Assembly: GCA_964572475.1 (NCBI GenBank)
Contig: CAZNEZ010000023.1
Coordinates: 1 to 31,433, forward strand
Origin: CAZNEZ01 sp964572475
GTDB taxonomy: Bacteria; Bacillota; Clostridia; Lachnospirales; Lachnospiraceae
Direction of reading: 5' to 3'
Length of the DNA stretch: 31,433 nucleotides
The notes under the pieces were generated by a model. That model was not told where the DNA came from. It saw only the letters and a list, made by a program, of their open reading frames with translations, and did not search any database. Below are positions 7,183 through 16,357 of the stretch, in pieces. The position numbers and the translations under genes were made by a program. Position 1 is the first letter of the stretch. Each line of letters begins with the position of its first letter.

Positions 7183-9600
7183 ATGAATACACCATTATCA
7201 TGGATTAGAGCATATGTTAAAGATCTTGATGTTACAGATCAAGAATATATAGATGCAATGACTTTATCAGGAACAAAAGTAGAGAATTATGAGGCACTTG
7301 ATGCTGACTTAGAGAAGATTGTAGTAGGACAGATTGAAAAGATTGAGAAGCACCCAGATGCAGAAAAACTCATTATCTGTCAGGTAAATGTTGGAAATGA
7401 GATAGTACAGATTGTTACAGGGGCTTCAAATGTTAAAGAAGGAGATAAAGTTCCTGTTGTTCTTGACGGAGGCAGAGTGGCCGGCGGACATGATGGAAAT
7501 AAGACTCCAGGCGGAATTAAGATTAAAAAAGGCAAATTAAGAGGTATAGAATCATATGGTATGATGTGTTCTATAGAGGAACTCGGTTCAGACAGAAATA
7601 TGTATCCTAAGGCTCCAGAAGAAGGAATCTATATACTTGATAAAGATGCTGTAGTAGGAAGCAGTGCGATTGATGCACTAGGACTTAGAGAAACAGTTGT
7701 TGAATATGAGATTACTTCAAATAGAGTTGATTGTTATGGAGTAATTGGTATTGCAAGAGAAGCGGCAGCTACATTTAATAAAGAATTCGTTGTTCCAGAG
7801 ATTAAGGTTAAAGGCAATGGAGAAGATGTTAATAAATTCATTTCTGTTGAAGTTAATGATAAAGATCTTTGCAGTCGCTACGTTGCCAGGGTTGTTAAGA
7901 ATGTTAAAATTGAACCATCACCAGAATGGATGCAGAGAAGGCTTGCTGCCTGCGGTATTAGACCAATTAACAACTTGGTTGATATTACTAATTATGTAAT
8001 GGAAGAATATGGTCAGCCAATGCATGCGTATGACCTTAGTAAAATTCAGGATAATAAGATTATTGTAAGAAGAGCTGTAGATGGTGAAAAATTTAACACA
8101 TTAGATGGTCAGGAAAGAATACTTGATTCAGAAATGCTTATGATTTGTGATGGTAAGAAACCTATTGGTATTGCTGGTATCATGGGTGGCGAAAACTCAA
8201 TGATTACAGATGATGTTAAAGATATGGTGTTTGAAGCAGCTTGCTTTGATGGAACTAATATTCGTCTTTCATCTAAGAGACTTGGACTTAGAACTGATGC
8301 ATCAGGTAAATTTGAAAAAGGGCTTGATCCTAATAATGCAGAAGCAGCTATTAATAGGGCATGCCAGCTTATTGAAGAGCTAGGAGCTGGTGAAGTAACA
8401 GAAGGCGTTATTGATGTATATGATGAAGTAAGACAGCCTAAGAGAGTTAAGTTTGATCCAGCTGCTATTAATAAGCTTCTTGGAACAGATATATCTAAAG
8501 AACAGATGCTAAAATATCTTACAAAGATTGAGCTTGGATATGATGAGAAGACAGAAGAGATTATAGCACCAACATTTAGACAGGACCTTGAGTGTGGTGC
8601 TGATATAGCTGAAGAAGTTGCAAGATTCTATGGATATGATAATATACCTACAACCCTTCCAAGTGGAGAGGCTACAACAGGCAAGCTTTCATATAAGATG
8701 AGAATTGAGAGTATTGCAAGAGATATAGCTGAGTTCTGCGGATTCTCACAGGGAATGACATATTCATTTGAAAGTCCTAAGGTATTTGACAAGCTGCTTA
8801 TTCCTGCTGATTCTGATTTGAGAAAAACTGTTACTATAACTAATCCTCTTGGAGAAGATTTTAGTATTATGAGAACAACTTCACTCAATGGTATGCTTAC
8901 ATCACTTTCTACTAATTTTAATAGAAGGAATAAGAATGTTCGTTTATATGAGCTTGGTAATATTTATGTTCCTAAGCAGATACCAGTAACAGAGCTTCCT
9001 GATGAAAGAATGCAGTTTACACTTGGTATGTATGGAGAAGGTGACTTCTACACCATGAAAGGTGTAGTTGAAGAATTCTTCGATAAGATTGGTCTTAAGA
9101 AGAAAACAGAGTATGACCCAACAAATAAAAAGCCATTTTTACATCCAGGACGTCAGGCAGATATTATATATGATGGTATTAAAGCTGGATATATTGGTGA
9201 GGTACATCCAGAGGTTCTTGATAATTATAGTATTGGTGACAGAGCTTATGTAGTAGTTATTGATATGCCAGAGATTATTGAGAAGACTACATTTGATAGA
9301 AAGTATCAGGGGATTGCAAAATATCCAGCATCAACTCGTGATATAAGTATGGTGATGCCAAATACAGTTCTTGTAGGTCAGGTGGAAGATATATTTGATA
9401 AAAGAGGTGGAAAGCTTCTTGAGCATTACACATTGTTTGACATCTATGAAGGAGCTCAGATTAAAAGTGGATTTAAGTCAGTCGCTTATTCAATCTCTTT
9501 TAGAGCAGCAGATAGAACTCTTGAAGATAAAGAGATTATTCCTATTATGGAGAAGATTGTTAAAGATCTCAATGAGCTTGGTATTGAATTAAGAAAGTAA
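7183..9600 (+). CDS. pheT: Phenylalanyl-tRNA synthetase beta subunit
   Basis: 805 residues, full length for the family. Order of domains: N-terminal MNTPLSWIRAYV segment; EMAPII-like OB-fold tRNA-binding domain (about 40-155, with HPDAEKLIICQVN); B3/B4 editing region (about 210-380, with RPINNLVDITNYVM and MGG); B5 domain (about 400-475); class II-like core; and C-terminal anticodon-binding FDX-ACB domain (about 710-805, starting near YPASTRDISMV). The subunit carries the editing site that removes Tyr-tRNA-Phe. RBS AAAGGA lies before ATG 7183. A strong terminator follows 12 bp after the stop. Confidence 0.97.
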   Translation: MNTPLSWIRAYVKDLDVTDQEYIDAMTLSGTKVENYEALDADLEKIVVGQIEKIEKHPDAEKLIICQVNVGNEIVQIVTGASNVKEGDKVPVVLDGGRVAGGHDGNKTPGGIKIKKGKLRGIESYGMMCSIEELGSDRNMYPKAPEEGIYILDKDAVVGSSAIDALGLRETVVEYEITSNRVDCYGVIGIAREAAATFNKEFVVPEIKVKGNGEDVNKFISVEVNDKDLCSRYVARVVKNVKIEPSPEWMQRRLAACGIRPINNLVDITNYVMEEYGQPMHAYDLSKIQDNKIIVRRAVDGEKFNTLDGQERILDSEMLMICDGKKPIGIAGIMGGENSMITDDVKDMVFEAACFDGTNIRLSSKRLGLRTDASGKFEKGLDPNNAEAAINRACQLIEELGAGEVTEGVIDVYDEVRQPKRVKFDPAAINKLLGTDISKEQMLKYLTKIELGYDEKTEEIIAPTFRQDLECGADIAEEVARFYGYDNIPTTLPSGEATTGKLSYKMRIESIARDIAEFCGFSQGMTYSFESPKVFDKLLIPADSDLRKTVTITNPLGEDFSIMRTTSLNGMLTSLSTNFNRRNKNVRLYELGNIYVPKQIPVTELPDERMQFTLGMYGEGDFYTMKGVVEEFFDKIGLKKKTEYDPTNKKPFLHPGRQADIIYDGIKAGYIGEVHPEVLDNYSIGDRAYVVVIDMPEIIEKTTFDRKYQGIAKYPASTRDISMVMPNTVLVGQVEDIFDKRGGKLLEHYTLFDIYEGAQIKSGFKSVAYSISFRAADRTLEDKEIIPIMEKIVKDLNELGIELRK

Positions 9601-9612
9601 TAATTTGCTATT

Positions 9613-9643
9613 AAAATGCGTGTCGGAAACGACACGCATTTTT
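9613..9643 (+). terminator. Rho-independent terminator of pheST
   Basis: A 13-bp perfect stem AAAATGCGTGTCG / CGACACGCATTTT is capped by a GAAA tetraloop and ends in T residues. Confidence 0.93.
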
Positions 9644-9742
9644 ACGTTTACTATCACATAATGCACACCTAAATAGAGTATCTTATTATCATAATCTTAT
9701 TTAGAATAGTCAAGTAAAGGCAAAAAGAAAGAGGTGTCATTA

Positions 9743-10681
9743 GTGAAACACAAATTATATAAAAAAAGATATCTATTTGGAGCTGTATATGGAATTACAC
9801 TTGCTTTTGCAGCTGGTTATGTCCTTTTGGATACATTTGTAATTCCTGATACAATTACTCAAAATGTAACATATAATGAAAGTATTTATGGTGAAAACCT
9901 GAATACAGCAGATTCTGATAGTTCGCAACAGGTTACGGCTTCAACAACAGATGCAACTATTACAGCTAATTCATATTCTGATAATAATATTTCCATCAGC
10001 ATAACACAAGAGACAGCATATGATACACAGGTGTATATTGTTGATGTTCAAATTTCTAATATTGCATATCTAAAGACAGCATTTGCTAATAATACTTTTG
10101 GCAGAAATATTAAAGAGGCAACATCGGATATAGCTGAAAGTAGTAATGCAATCTTGGCTATCAATGGAGATTATTATGGCTTTAGAAATAAAGGATATGT
10201 TATCAGAAATGGTGTATTGTATAGAGATACTTCTAATAACTCTACAGATCTTGCAATTATGACAGATGGTAGCTTTAGAGTTATTGATGAAGATGAAGTT
10301 AGTGCATCAAAACTTATAGAAGATGGTGCATTACAGGTGCTTTCATTCGGACCTGCCTTATTAGAAGAAGGCGAAGTAGTAGTTGGAAAAAATGAAGAGG
10401 TCTCTAAGGCTAAAACAAGCAATCCCAGAACTGCGATTGGAATCATTTCACCATTACATTATGTATTTGTAGTATCAGATGGTAGAACTGATGAGAGTGC
10501 TGGACTTACTCTATATCAACTTGCAGATGTATTTGAAGAAATGGGATGTGAAACGGCATATAACCTTGACGGAGGTGGTTCTTCTACATTATGGTTTAAT
10601 GGAGAAGTAATTAATAATCCAACTGATGGCAGAAGTATTAGTGAAAGAGAGGTAAGCGACATTGTATACATTGGATATTAA
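9743..10681 (+). CDS. Phosphodiester glycosidase (NAGPA-domain) family exported protein
   Basis: 312 residues from GTG 9743. An in-frame GTG at 9734 lies inside the AGAGGTG ribosome binding site (9730-9736), so 9743 is preferred. One N-terminal membrane anchor (about residues 10-32) precedes a low-complexity Ser/Thr linker. The catalytic-type domain has AINGDYYGFRNKGYVIRNG, FGPALLEEGEVV, NPRTAIGI, and the strongly conserved NLDGGGSSTLWFNG near the end. The domain is shared with the enzyme that uncovers GlcNAc-1-phosphodiesters in animals. Bacterial members are extracellular and linked to exopolysaccharide or teichoic-acid-type polymers, but no substrate can be assigned here. The next gene overlaps its end by 20 bp. 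Confidence 0.85.
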   Translation: MKHKLYKKRYLFGAVYGITLAFAAGYVLLDTFVIPDTITQNVTYNESIYGENLNTADSDSSQQVTASTTDATITANSYSDNNISISITQETAYDTQVYIVDVQISNIAYLKTAFANNTFGRNIKEATSDIAESSNAILAINGDYYGFRNKGYVIRNGVLYRDTSNNSTDLAIMTDGSFRVIDEDEVSASKLIEDGALQVLSFGPALLEEGEVVVGKNEEVSKAKTSNPRTAIGIISPLHYVFVVSDGRTDESAGLTLYQLADVFEEMGCETAYNLDGGGSSTLWFNGEVINNPTDGRSISEREVSDIVYIGY

Positions 10682-11060
10682 AAAAAGAGTTTTTCATAAT
10701 ATTATAGTATGGACAATAGTTTCGATAGTGTCTTTTGCTTTTGCAAGAATTTATAATATATTTGGACACGGAGTTACTAGTTTTTATATGGACTTTATGT
10801 TTTTGTGGCCACTTATATGTTTAGTAATTTATATAGTATTAGCTGTGGTTAAAAGTGCTCCTAATAGGTTCTCGGAGAATATTCTAAATGCAGGTACGGC
10901 AACATTTACTGTAGGTAGTATGATTAGAGGTATATTTGAAATTGCAGGAACATCATCTGACTATGAAATGTATTTCTTTATTCTTGGAGGTGTGTTAGCA
11001 GTTACAGGTGTTGTAACAGCGCTTTGCTTCCCTGTTAAATGTAATGAACGTGCATCATAA
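10662..11060 (+). CDS. Small four-helix membrane protein, unknown function
   Basis: 132 residues from TTG 10662 (TTG 10671 is also possible). An AGAGAGG ribosome binding site about nine bases upstream supports a real start. About four hydrophobic helices are predicted (residues about 15-32, 42-62, 78-96 and 104-122), ending in a short charged tail. I do not recognise the family. Its 20-bp overlap with the phosphodiester glycosidase gene implies translational coupling and a shared role at the membrane, which is inference only. Confidence 0.6.
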   Translation: MYTLDIKKRVFHNIIVWTIVSIVSFAFARIYNIFGHGVTSFYMDFMFLWPLICLVIYIVLAVVKSAPNRFSENILNAGTATFTVGSMIRGIFEIAGTSSDYEMYFFILGGVLAVTGVVTALCFPVKCNERAS

Positions 11061-11110
11061 GTGAATATAAGTGTTAACCAGAGTTGTATTAGAGATTATT
11101 GGAAAGGGGT

Positions 11111-11140
11111 TTGGACTTTCAATTACTGTGAAAATATGTT
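11111..11140 (+). promoter_or_regulatory. Possible promoter of dtd
   Basis: TTGGAC (11111-11116) and TATGTT (11135-11140) are 18 bp apart, about 40 bp before the dtd start. The -10 match is moderate. Confidence 0.4.
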
Positions 11141-11180
11141 ATGATAATGACTTGAAACTATAATAGAAAGGCCTTATAAT

Positions 11181-11630
11181 ATGAGATTTTTAATACAAAG
11201 AGTAAAATATGCCTCTGTAAAGGTTAATAATGAGACTATTGGTAAAATAGAAAATGGATTAATGGTTCTTGTAGGTGTAGGACATGAGGATACAAAGGAG
11301 GATGCGGATTATCTTGTGAAGAAGCTGGTTAATCTACGCATCTTTCTTGATGATAATGATAAGACCAATCTTTCAATTAATGATGTTAGCGGTGAACTTC
11401 TTATTATATCACAGTTTACATTATATGCAGATTGTAGAAAAGGAAACAGACCTGCATTTATAAAGGCTGGTGCTCCAAAAGAGGCAGAAGAACTTTATAA
11501 CTATATTATTAATGAATGCAAGAAATCTGTAAAAATTGTGGAACATGGAAGTTTTGGGGCACATATGGAAGTAGAATTACTAAATGATGGACCATTTACA
11601 GTAATGCTTACATCGAAAAATGAAGAATAG
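11181..11630 (+). CDS. dtd: D-aminoacyl-tRNA deacylase
   Basis: 149 residues, standard length. A homodimeric enzyme that hydrolyses D-amino acids (and mischarged Gly) from tRNA in the cytoplasm. Family motifs are MRFLIQRVKYASVKVN at the start, the active-site SQFTLYAD (about residues 77-84), and the C-terminal NDGPFTVML, which contains the Gly-Pro motif that inserts into the partner active site. RBS AGAAAGG precedes ATG 11181. The DUF3810 gene follows within 20 bp, so the two are probably cotranscribed. Confidence 0.96.
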   Translation: MRFLIQRVKYASVKVNNETIGKIENGLMVLVGVGHEDTKEDADYLVKKLVNLRIFLDDNDKTNLSINDVSGELLIISQFTLYADCRKGNRPAFIKAGAPKEAEELYNYIINECKKSVKIVEHGSFGAHMEVELLNDGPFTVMLTSKNEE

Positions 11631-11648
11631 AAATGAGAAGTGATGAGT

Positions 11649-12740
11649 ATGAGAGAGCTTTTGAAACTGAAGAGAATATGGATATTAATATTGATTCCAT
11701 TTACTATTATCTGCATGATTGTTGCTGATGCAAATGAATATATTGCTGAACATGTATTTGCAGAAAGAATATATAAGATATTATCTAAGGTAATTGGTAC
11801 AATAACAGGATGGATTCCCTTTTCTCTAGCAGAGATAATAGTTATATTAATACCATTTACAGTGATGGGATTCATAATTTTTGCTATTGTAAAAATAGTT
11901 AAGTCCAAAACAAAGGGCAGACTTTTGATAAGATATTCTATCAATGTATTATGTACATTTGCTATTATATTTTGTATGTATGAATTATTATGTGGAATAA
12001 ATTATAATAGATACTCTTTTACAAAGTTTAGCGGATTAGAGGTTAAAGAATCTACAAAAGAAGAACTTTATGAAATGTGTGTTGACCTTGCAGATAGGGC
12101 AAGTCAGCTTAGGACACAGTTTGAAGAATATGATAGTCCTCAGACTATGGCTGTAGAATCTGATAAGGCATATGCTAATCTTGAGAAGTTATATCCAGTA
12201 CTTTCGGGATATAAAGGAGAAGTTAAACCAGTATTTTTATCTAAGTATATGTCGTATACAGAGATAGTAGGGATTTTTTTTCCGTTTACAATGGAGAGCA
12301 ATGTAAATACGGATATTTATGAATATAATATTCCTGCAAATATGTGCCATGAACTTGCACATTTGCGAGGATTTATGAGAGAGGAAGAAGCTAATTACAT
12401 AGCATATCTGGCATGTGTAAACTCTGATAACATACAGTTTCAGTATAGTGGAGTTACAATGGCGCTTATATATTCGATGAATACTCTATATAGAGAAGAT
12501 GAAGAACTGTATGCTAAGATGAGGGAGCATATCAGTGAGCAGGTTTTAGTAGAGTTTAGCGCAGATGCTGCTTATTGGCGTGATATTCGCTCAACTAAGA
12601 TAGGCAATAAAGTGGCAGAGGTATCAAATCAGGTAAATGATACTTATCTAAAGGCAAATGGACAAGAAAATGGAGTGAAAAGTTACGGGAAGATGATTGA
12701 TTTACTTCTTGCTCAATACAGAAAAGATAAAGCATCTTAA
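11649..12740 (+). CDS. DUF3810 family membrane protein with HExxH motif
   Basis: About 363 residues. Three hydrophobic helices lie in the first 120 residues and a large soluble domain follows. The soluble domain carries CHELAHLRGFMREEEANYIAYL. Its HELAH fits the HExxH zinc-metallopeptidase motif, and the downstream EEEAN Glu cluster could supply the third ligand, so a membrane metallopeptidase is plausible. The family itself is uncharacterised to my knowledge. The start is ambiguous: GTG 11640, ATG 11643 and ATG 11649 are all in frame. The GAGAAGTGAT stretch reads as the ribosome binding site for 11649. It follows dtd closely on the same strand. Confidence 0.78.
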   Translation: MRELLKLKRIWILILIPFTIICMIVADANEYIAEHVFAERIYKILSKVIGTITGWIPFSLAEIIVILIPFTVMGFIIFAIVKIVKSKTKGRLLIRYSINVLCTFAIIFCMYELLCGINYNRYSFTKFSGLEVKESTKEELYEMCVDLADRASQLRTQFEEYDSPQTMAVESDKAYANLEKLYPVLSGYKGEVKPVFLSKYMSYTEIVGIFFPFTMESNVNTDIYEYNIPANMCHELAHLRGFMREEEANYIAYLACVNSDNIQFQYSGVTMALIYSMNTLYREDEELYAKMREHISEQVLVEFSADAAYWRDIRSTKIGNKVAEVSNQVNDTYLKANGQENGVKSYGKMIDLLLAQYRKDKAS

Positions 12741-12767
12741 TGAAAAAATAAATAGATTTTCTTTCTA

Positions 12768-12795
12768 TTGAATTTTAGTATAAACGTGTTAAAAT
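12768..12795 (+). promoter_or_regulatory. Promoter of queA
   Basis: TTGAAT (12768-12773) and TAAAAT (12790-12795) with a 16-bp spacer predict a start near 12802. The -10 overlaps an in-frame upstream ATG (12794), which therefore cannot be the queA start on this transcript. Confidence 0.55.
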
Positions 12796-12826
12796 GTTAT
12801 TTAGACATATAGATTGGAGAAAAAAG

Positions 12827-13864
12827 ATGCAGTTAAAAGATTTTTATTATGATTTGCCACAAGAACTTATAGCACAGGATCCATTACTTGACAGATCAAG
12901 TTCAAGACTAATGGTTGTAGATAGAGAGAATGGGTTTAAGGAACATAATGTATTTAGAAATATAGTTGATTATTTAAAATCAGGTGATTGTCTGGTGCTT
13001 AATAATACAAAGGTTATTCCAGCCAGATTATTTGGTGTTAAAGAAGGTACTGAAGCTAAGATAGAGATTCTTCTACTAAAACGTAATGAGAATGATATTT
13101 GGGAAACTCTTGTAAAACCAGGCAAGAAATGCAGGGTTGGTACAAAGATTGACTTTGGTGAGGGTACTCTTGTTGGTACAATTATTGATGTTATAGATGA
13201 TGGAAACAGGCTTATTAAGTTTGAATATGAAGGAATTTTTGAAGAGATTTTGGACAAGCTTGGTAATATGCCACTTCCACCATATATTACTCATCAGCTT
13301 GAGGATAAAAATAGATATCAGACTGTTTATGCCAAGTACGAAGGTTCGGCGGCAGCACCAACAGCAGGCTTACACTTTACTAAAGAATTGTTAGAGACAA
13401 TTAAGGAGAAAGGTGTTAAAATTGCTACAGTAACACTTCATGTAGGACTTGGCACATTTAGACCTGTTAAGGTTGAGGATGTTACGGAACATCATATGCA
13501 TTCTGAGTTCTATAGAATTGAACAGGATCAGGCAGATATTATTAATGAGACAAAGGCTAATGGAGGACGAGTTATTTCCGTAGGAACTACTAGCTGTAGA
13601 ACATTAGAGTCAGCTACAGACGAGAGTGGAATATTAAAGGCAGTTAGTGGATGGACTGAGATTTTTATATATCCTGGCTATAAGTTTAAGATGATAGATG
13701 GACTAATTACTAACTTTCATTTACCAGAATCAACACTTTTGATGTTAGTTTCTGCATTTTCAAGCAGAGAGAATATTATGAAAGCATATGAGATTGCAGT
13801 TCGAGAAAAATATCGTTTCTTCAGTTTTGGAGATGCGATGTTACTTATAAATACTAATAATTAA
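12827..13864 (+). CDS. queA: S-adenosylmethionine:tRNA ribosyltransferase-isomerase
   Basis: 345 residues from ATG 12827. It begins MQLKDFYYDLPQELIAQ, as the family does, behind a GGAG ribosome binding site. The longer frame from 12794 is rejected because that ATG lies in the promoter. QueA transfers and isomerises the ribosyl group of SAM onto 7-aminomethyl-7-deazaguanine in tRNA, giving epoxyqueuosine. Recognisable segments: DRSSSRLMVVDR, LVLNNTKVIPARLFG, PLPPYI, YAKYEGSAAAPTAGLHFT, HVGLGTFRPV and TNFHLPESTLLMLVSAF. It is followed after 21 bp by the PilZ gene. No other queuosine gene is in the window. Confidence 0.96.
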   Translation: MQLKDFYYDLPQELIAQDPLLDRSSSRLMVVDRENGFKEHNVFRNIVDYLKSGDCLVLNNTKVIPARLFGVKEGTEAKIEILLLKRNENDIWETLVKPGKKCRVGTKIDFGEGTLVGTIIDVIDDGNRLIKFEYEGIFEEILDKLGNMPLPPYITHQLEDKNRYQTVYAKYEGSAAAPTAGLHFTKELLETIKEKGVKIATVTLHVGLGTFRPVKVEDVTEHHMHSEFYRIEQDQADIINETKANGGRVISVGTTSCRTLESATDESGILKAVSGWTEIFIYPGYKFKMIDGLITNFHLPESTLLMLVSAFSSRENIMKAYEIAVREKYRFFSFGDAMLLINTNN

Positions 13865-13885
13865 ACATTTAAAGGAGAAGAGGGC

Positions 13886-14245
13886 ATGGAAGAAAAGAGA
13901 CGTTCAAAAAGGATGGAAATTGATGCAAAGATTAAACTTAATCTATTACAGAATGACAAGGATTTAACAGGACTTAATAAGGAGTCATTTAACGTTAAGC
14001 TTGTAAATGTATCAAAAGATGGTATTGGATTCAAGTCAGGGGAAGAGTTGAAACTTAATACATATTATGATGCAGAACTGATTCTTTGGACTAAGGATAC
14101 ATTTGAAACTGTAGTTGAAATAGTCAGAATGGAGAATCTTGGAGAGGATGAAACATTATATGGCTGTAGATTTATAGGCATAGATGCTTCAGATCAACTT
14201 AAAATACAAATATATGAACTGGTTAGTGAATTTGCAGATAAATAA
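13886..14245 (+). CDS. PilZ-domain protein, probable cyclic-di-GMP receptor
   Basis: 119 residues consisting of essentially one PilZ domain. The N-terminal RRSKRME provides the RxxxR cyclic-di-GMP contact (Arg5/Arg6 to Arg9 region), and NVSKDGIGF supplies the (D/N)xSxxG contact. There is no membrane segment or additional effector domain, so it would act as a small soluble adaptor. RBS AAAGGAG precedes ATG 13886. It sits between queA and aroA on the same strand with spacings of 21 and 58 bp, although neither neighbour suggests a signalling role. Ligand binding is inferred from the motifs; the target is unknown. Confidence 0.85.
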   Translation: MEEKRRSKRMEIDAKIKLNLLQNDKDLTGLNKESFNVKLVNVSKDGIGFKSGEELKLNTYYDAELILWTKDTFETVVEIVRMENLGEDETLYGCRFIGIDASDQLKIQIYELVSEFADK

Positions 14246-14303
14246 CCAGATATAGAATAGTAGTAGGTTTGCAGATAACAACTAAACAGGAATGAGGTTA
14301 CAG

Positions 14304-15590
14304 ATGAAAGAACATACTTATACCGTTAAGACTTTTAACAGTTCAGACAAATTTAATATTAATGTTACCGTGCCTGGCTCTAAGAGTATTACCAATAGGG
14401 CACTTTTAATGGCTTCAATGGCAGATGGAAAGAGCAGGCTAAAGGGAGTATTATTTAGCGATGATTCCAGACATTTTCTGAATTGTCTTGAACAACTTGG
14501 ATTTGATATTGAGATAGATGAAGTTAATAAAATTGTTACGGTTGTAGGGTGTGGTGGAAAGATACCAAAGGAGGAGGCTAATATATTTGTTGGAAATGCT
14601 GGAACTGCAGCAAGGTTTTTAACAGCTATGTTAGGATTATCACAAGGTAAATATTACATTGATGCAGCAGAACAGATGCGTAAGAGGCCTATGAAGCCAC
14701 TTATGGACGCTTTAGAGGAGCTAGGAGCTTCAATTGAATACGAAGGAAGAGACGTTTTACCAGTTACAATTGGTAATAATTCGACTGGACATAAAAAAGT
14801 TAATCTGGATATAAGCAGCAGTACTCAATTTTTAAGCGCATTGCTTATGACAGCACCTCTTTGCAAGGAAGGAATTAAGATTCATATTACCAGCCTTAAA
14901 AAGGCTGGATCATATATTAAGATTACTATGGAGATGATGGATGAATTTGGTATTAATGTTGGATTTGATGGTAATGATTACGTTGTAGATAAAGGCGCAT
15001 GTTATAAGACAATGGACTATCAGATTGAACCAGACGCATCGGCTGCTGATTATTTTTATGCTATGGCAGCACTTACTGGTGGCAGCACTGTAGTTAATAA
15101 TGTACATTTTTCATCTGTTCAAGGTGATATCAAATTTCTTGATGTTCTTGAAAATATGGGATGCCAAGTTACGGATAGTGAACAGGGTATAATTGTAAAA
15201 GGACCTAAAAGGGGAACATTAAAGGGTGTTGATGTAGATATGAATGATTTTTCGGATCAGACGATGACATTAGCAGCGCTTGCAATATTTGCAGATTCAC
15301 CTACTACGATTAGAAATATTGGACATATTAGGCTTCAGGAATCAGATAGATTATCAGCTATTGCAACGGAACTTAAACGTATGGGAATACAATGTGTTGA
15401 AGGCAGCGACTTTATTAAGATTTATCCAGGAGTGCCACAGTCTGCAACTATTAATACTTATAATGACCATCGTATGGCAATGGCATTTTCAATTATTGGA
15501 CTTGTAACAGAAGGAATAGTAATTGATAATCCAGGATGTTGCGCTAAGACATTTGAGAATTATTTTGAAATATTAGATTCTTTATATTAG
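14304..15590 (+). CDS. aroA: 3-phosphoshikimate 1-carboxyvinyltransferase (EPSP synthase)
   Basis: 428 residues from ATG 14304, which has GAGG six bases upstream; the in-frame ATG at 14292 overlaps that site. The enzyme condenses shikimate-3-phosphate with phosphoenolpyruvate in the aromatic amino acid pathway. Motifs in order: PGSKSITNRALLMA (phosphate/PEP contacts), GNAGTAARFLTA, RKRPMKPLMDAL, SSSTQFLSALL, DASAADYF, IRLQESDRLSA and NDHRMAMAFSI. The two-domain inside-out barrel is complete. No other shikimate-pathway gene is adjacent. It ends the queA run and a long hairpin follows the stop. Confidence 0.96.
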   Translation: MKEHTYTVKTFNSSDKFNINVTVPGSKSITNRALLMASMADGKSRLKGVLFSDDSRHFLNCLEQLGFDIEIDEVNKIVTVVGCGGKIPKEEANIFVGNAGTAARFLTAMLGLSQGKYYIDAAEQMRKRPMKPLMDALEELGASIEYEGRDVLPVTIGNNSTGHKKVNLDISSSTQFLSALLMTAPLCKEGIKIHITSLKKAGSYIKITMEMMDEFGINVGFDGNDYVVDKGACYKTMDYQIEPDASAADYFYAMAALTGGSTVVNNVHFSSVQGDIKFLDVLENMGCQVTDSEQGIIVKGPKRGTLKGVDVDMNDFSDQTMTLAALAIFADSPTTIRNIGHIRLQESDRLSAIATELKRMGIQCVEGSDFIKIYPGVPQSATINTYNDHRMAMAFSIIGLVTEGIVIDNPGCCAKTFENYFEILDSLY

Positions 15591-15638
15591 TTAAGTATAT
15601 GATGCTATTTTTATATGATTAGCAAATCATGCAGTAAC

Positions 15639-15687
15639 AAACAAGTAGGACAGATAATCAATTAATGATTATCTGTCCTACTTGTTT
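15639..15687. terminator. 22-bp perfect hairpin between convergent aroA and XRE regulator
   Basis: The arms 15639-15660 and 15666-15687 (starting AAACAAGTAGGACAG and ending CTGTCCTACTTGTTT) are perfectly complementary over 22 bp around a 5-nt ATTAA loop. It probably works in both directions, although the T tract on either side is short. The right arm contains the stop codon and last codons of the minus-strand gene. Confidence 0.75.
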
Positions 15688-16121
15688 ACATTCACGGATT
15701 TGGAAGATTTGTACTTAACGATAAGTTCAATTTCTTTATAATCTTCAATAGACAGATTGTGAATAGAGTGAAATAATTCAAACTCAGATTTAGAGTAATT
15801 AATCAAATCAGAGGGAACAACTTTCTTCTTCTTGAGATTTAACAGTAGTTCGTGGCAGTCTTTATAAAAGTCAGAACCATATGGAGGAGTGCCTTCAGAT
15901 ATATTAGCTATATTAACTGTATTACCTACTAAAGAATCTATTGAGGTTTTATAGAAATTAGCTAGCTTTTTGAGAACAGTAATATCAGGTTCACGTTTAC
16001 CAGTTTCATAATATGAATAACTAGTTCGGTTTATATTGAGAAGGTTACATAACCTTTGCTGAGTAAGATCATTCCTTGTTCTATAATCGAGTAAAGATAA
16101 ACCAATTATATTCTTTTGCAT
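15678..16121 (-). CDS. XRE-family helix-turn-helix regulator
   Basis: 147 residues. An HTH_3/XRE DNA-binding domain occupies about residues 8-62, with LTQQRLCNLLNINRTSYSYY covering the helix-turn-helix, then KREPDITVLKKLANFYKTSID. The C-terminal 80 residues are Lys/Glu-rich and not recognised; they may hold an oligomerisation or sensing segment. A GGAAGGAA ribosome binding site lies upstream of the ATG at 16121. The gene stands alone, convergent with aroA, and its stop lies inside the shared hairpin. Its target is not deducible; self-regulation would be usual. Confidence 0.85.
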   Translation of the reverse strand: MQKNIIGLSLLDYRTRNDLTQQRLCNLLNINRTSYSYYETGKREPDITVLKKLANFYKTSIDSLVGNTVNIANISEGTPPYGSDFYKDCHELLLNLKKKKVVPSDLINYSKSEFELFHSIHNLSIEDYKEIELIVKYKSSKSVNVNK

Positions 16122-16274
16122 AAATATTTCCTTCCTACAAAATCAAATCTAAAAATTATGTTATGATTATATCAATTAAATTATGTAGAAACTTAAAACT
16201 TAACACAAAGAGAAAAAATATTGAATGTAGAAAAATGTAACAATCTGTTACATAATGCAATATGTATTTAAAAA

Positions 16275-16308
16275 CAAAAAAATGCTTGCTATTGCAAACA
16301 TTTTTTTG
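16275..16308. terminator. Terminator downstream of ychF
   Basis: CAAAAAAATG-c-TTGC pairs with GCAA-a-CATTTTTTTG around a 4-nt loop with one C/A mismatch. Flanking A and T runs make it usable on both strands. It lies 50 bp past the ychF stop on the minus strand and is most likely its terminator. Confidence 0.75.
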
Positions 16309-16357
16309 GAAGTACTATTTAATTGTTTTGGTGCATTGATTAATGGTTATACGTTTA

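Noticed and set aside
14304..15590. Calling the EPSP synthase glyphosate-tolerant or sensitive
   Set aside because: The GNAGTA motif alone does not settle the class, so no such claim is made.
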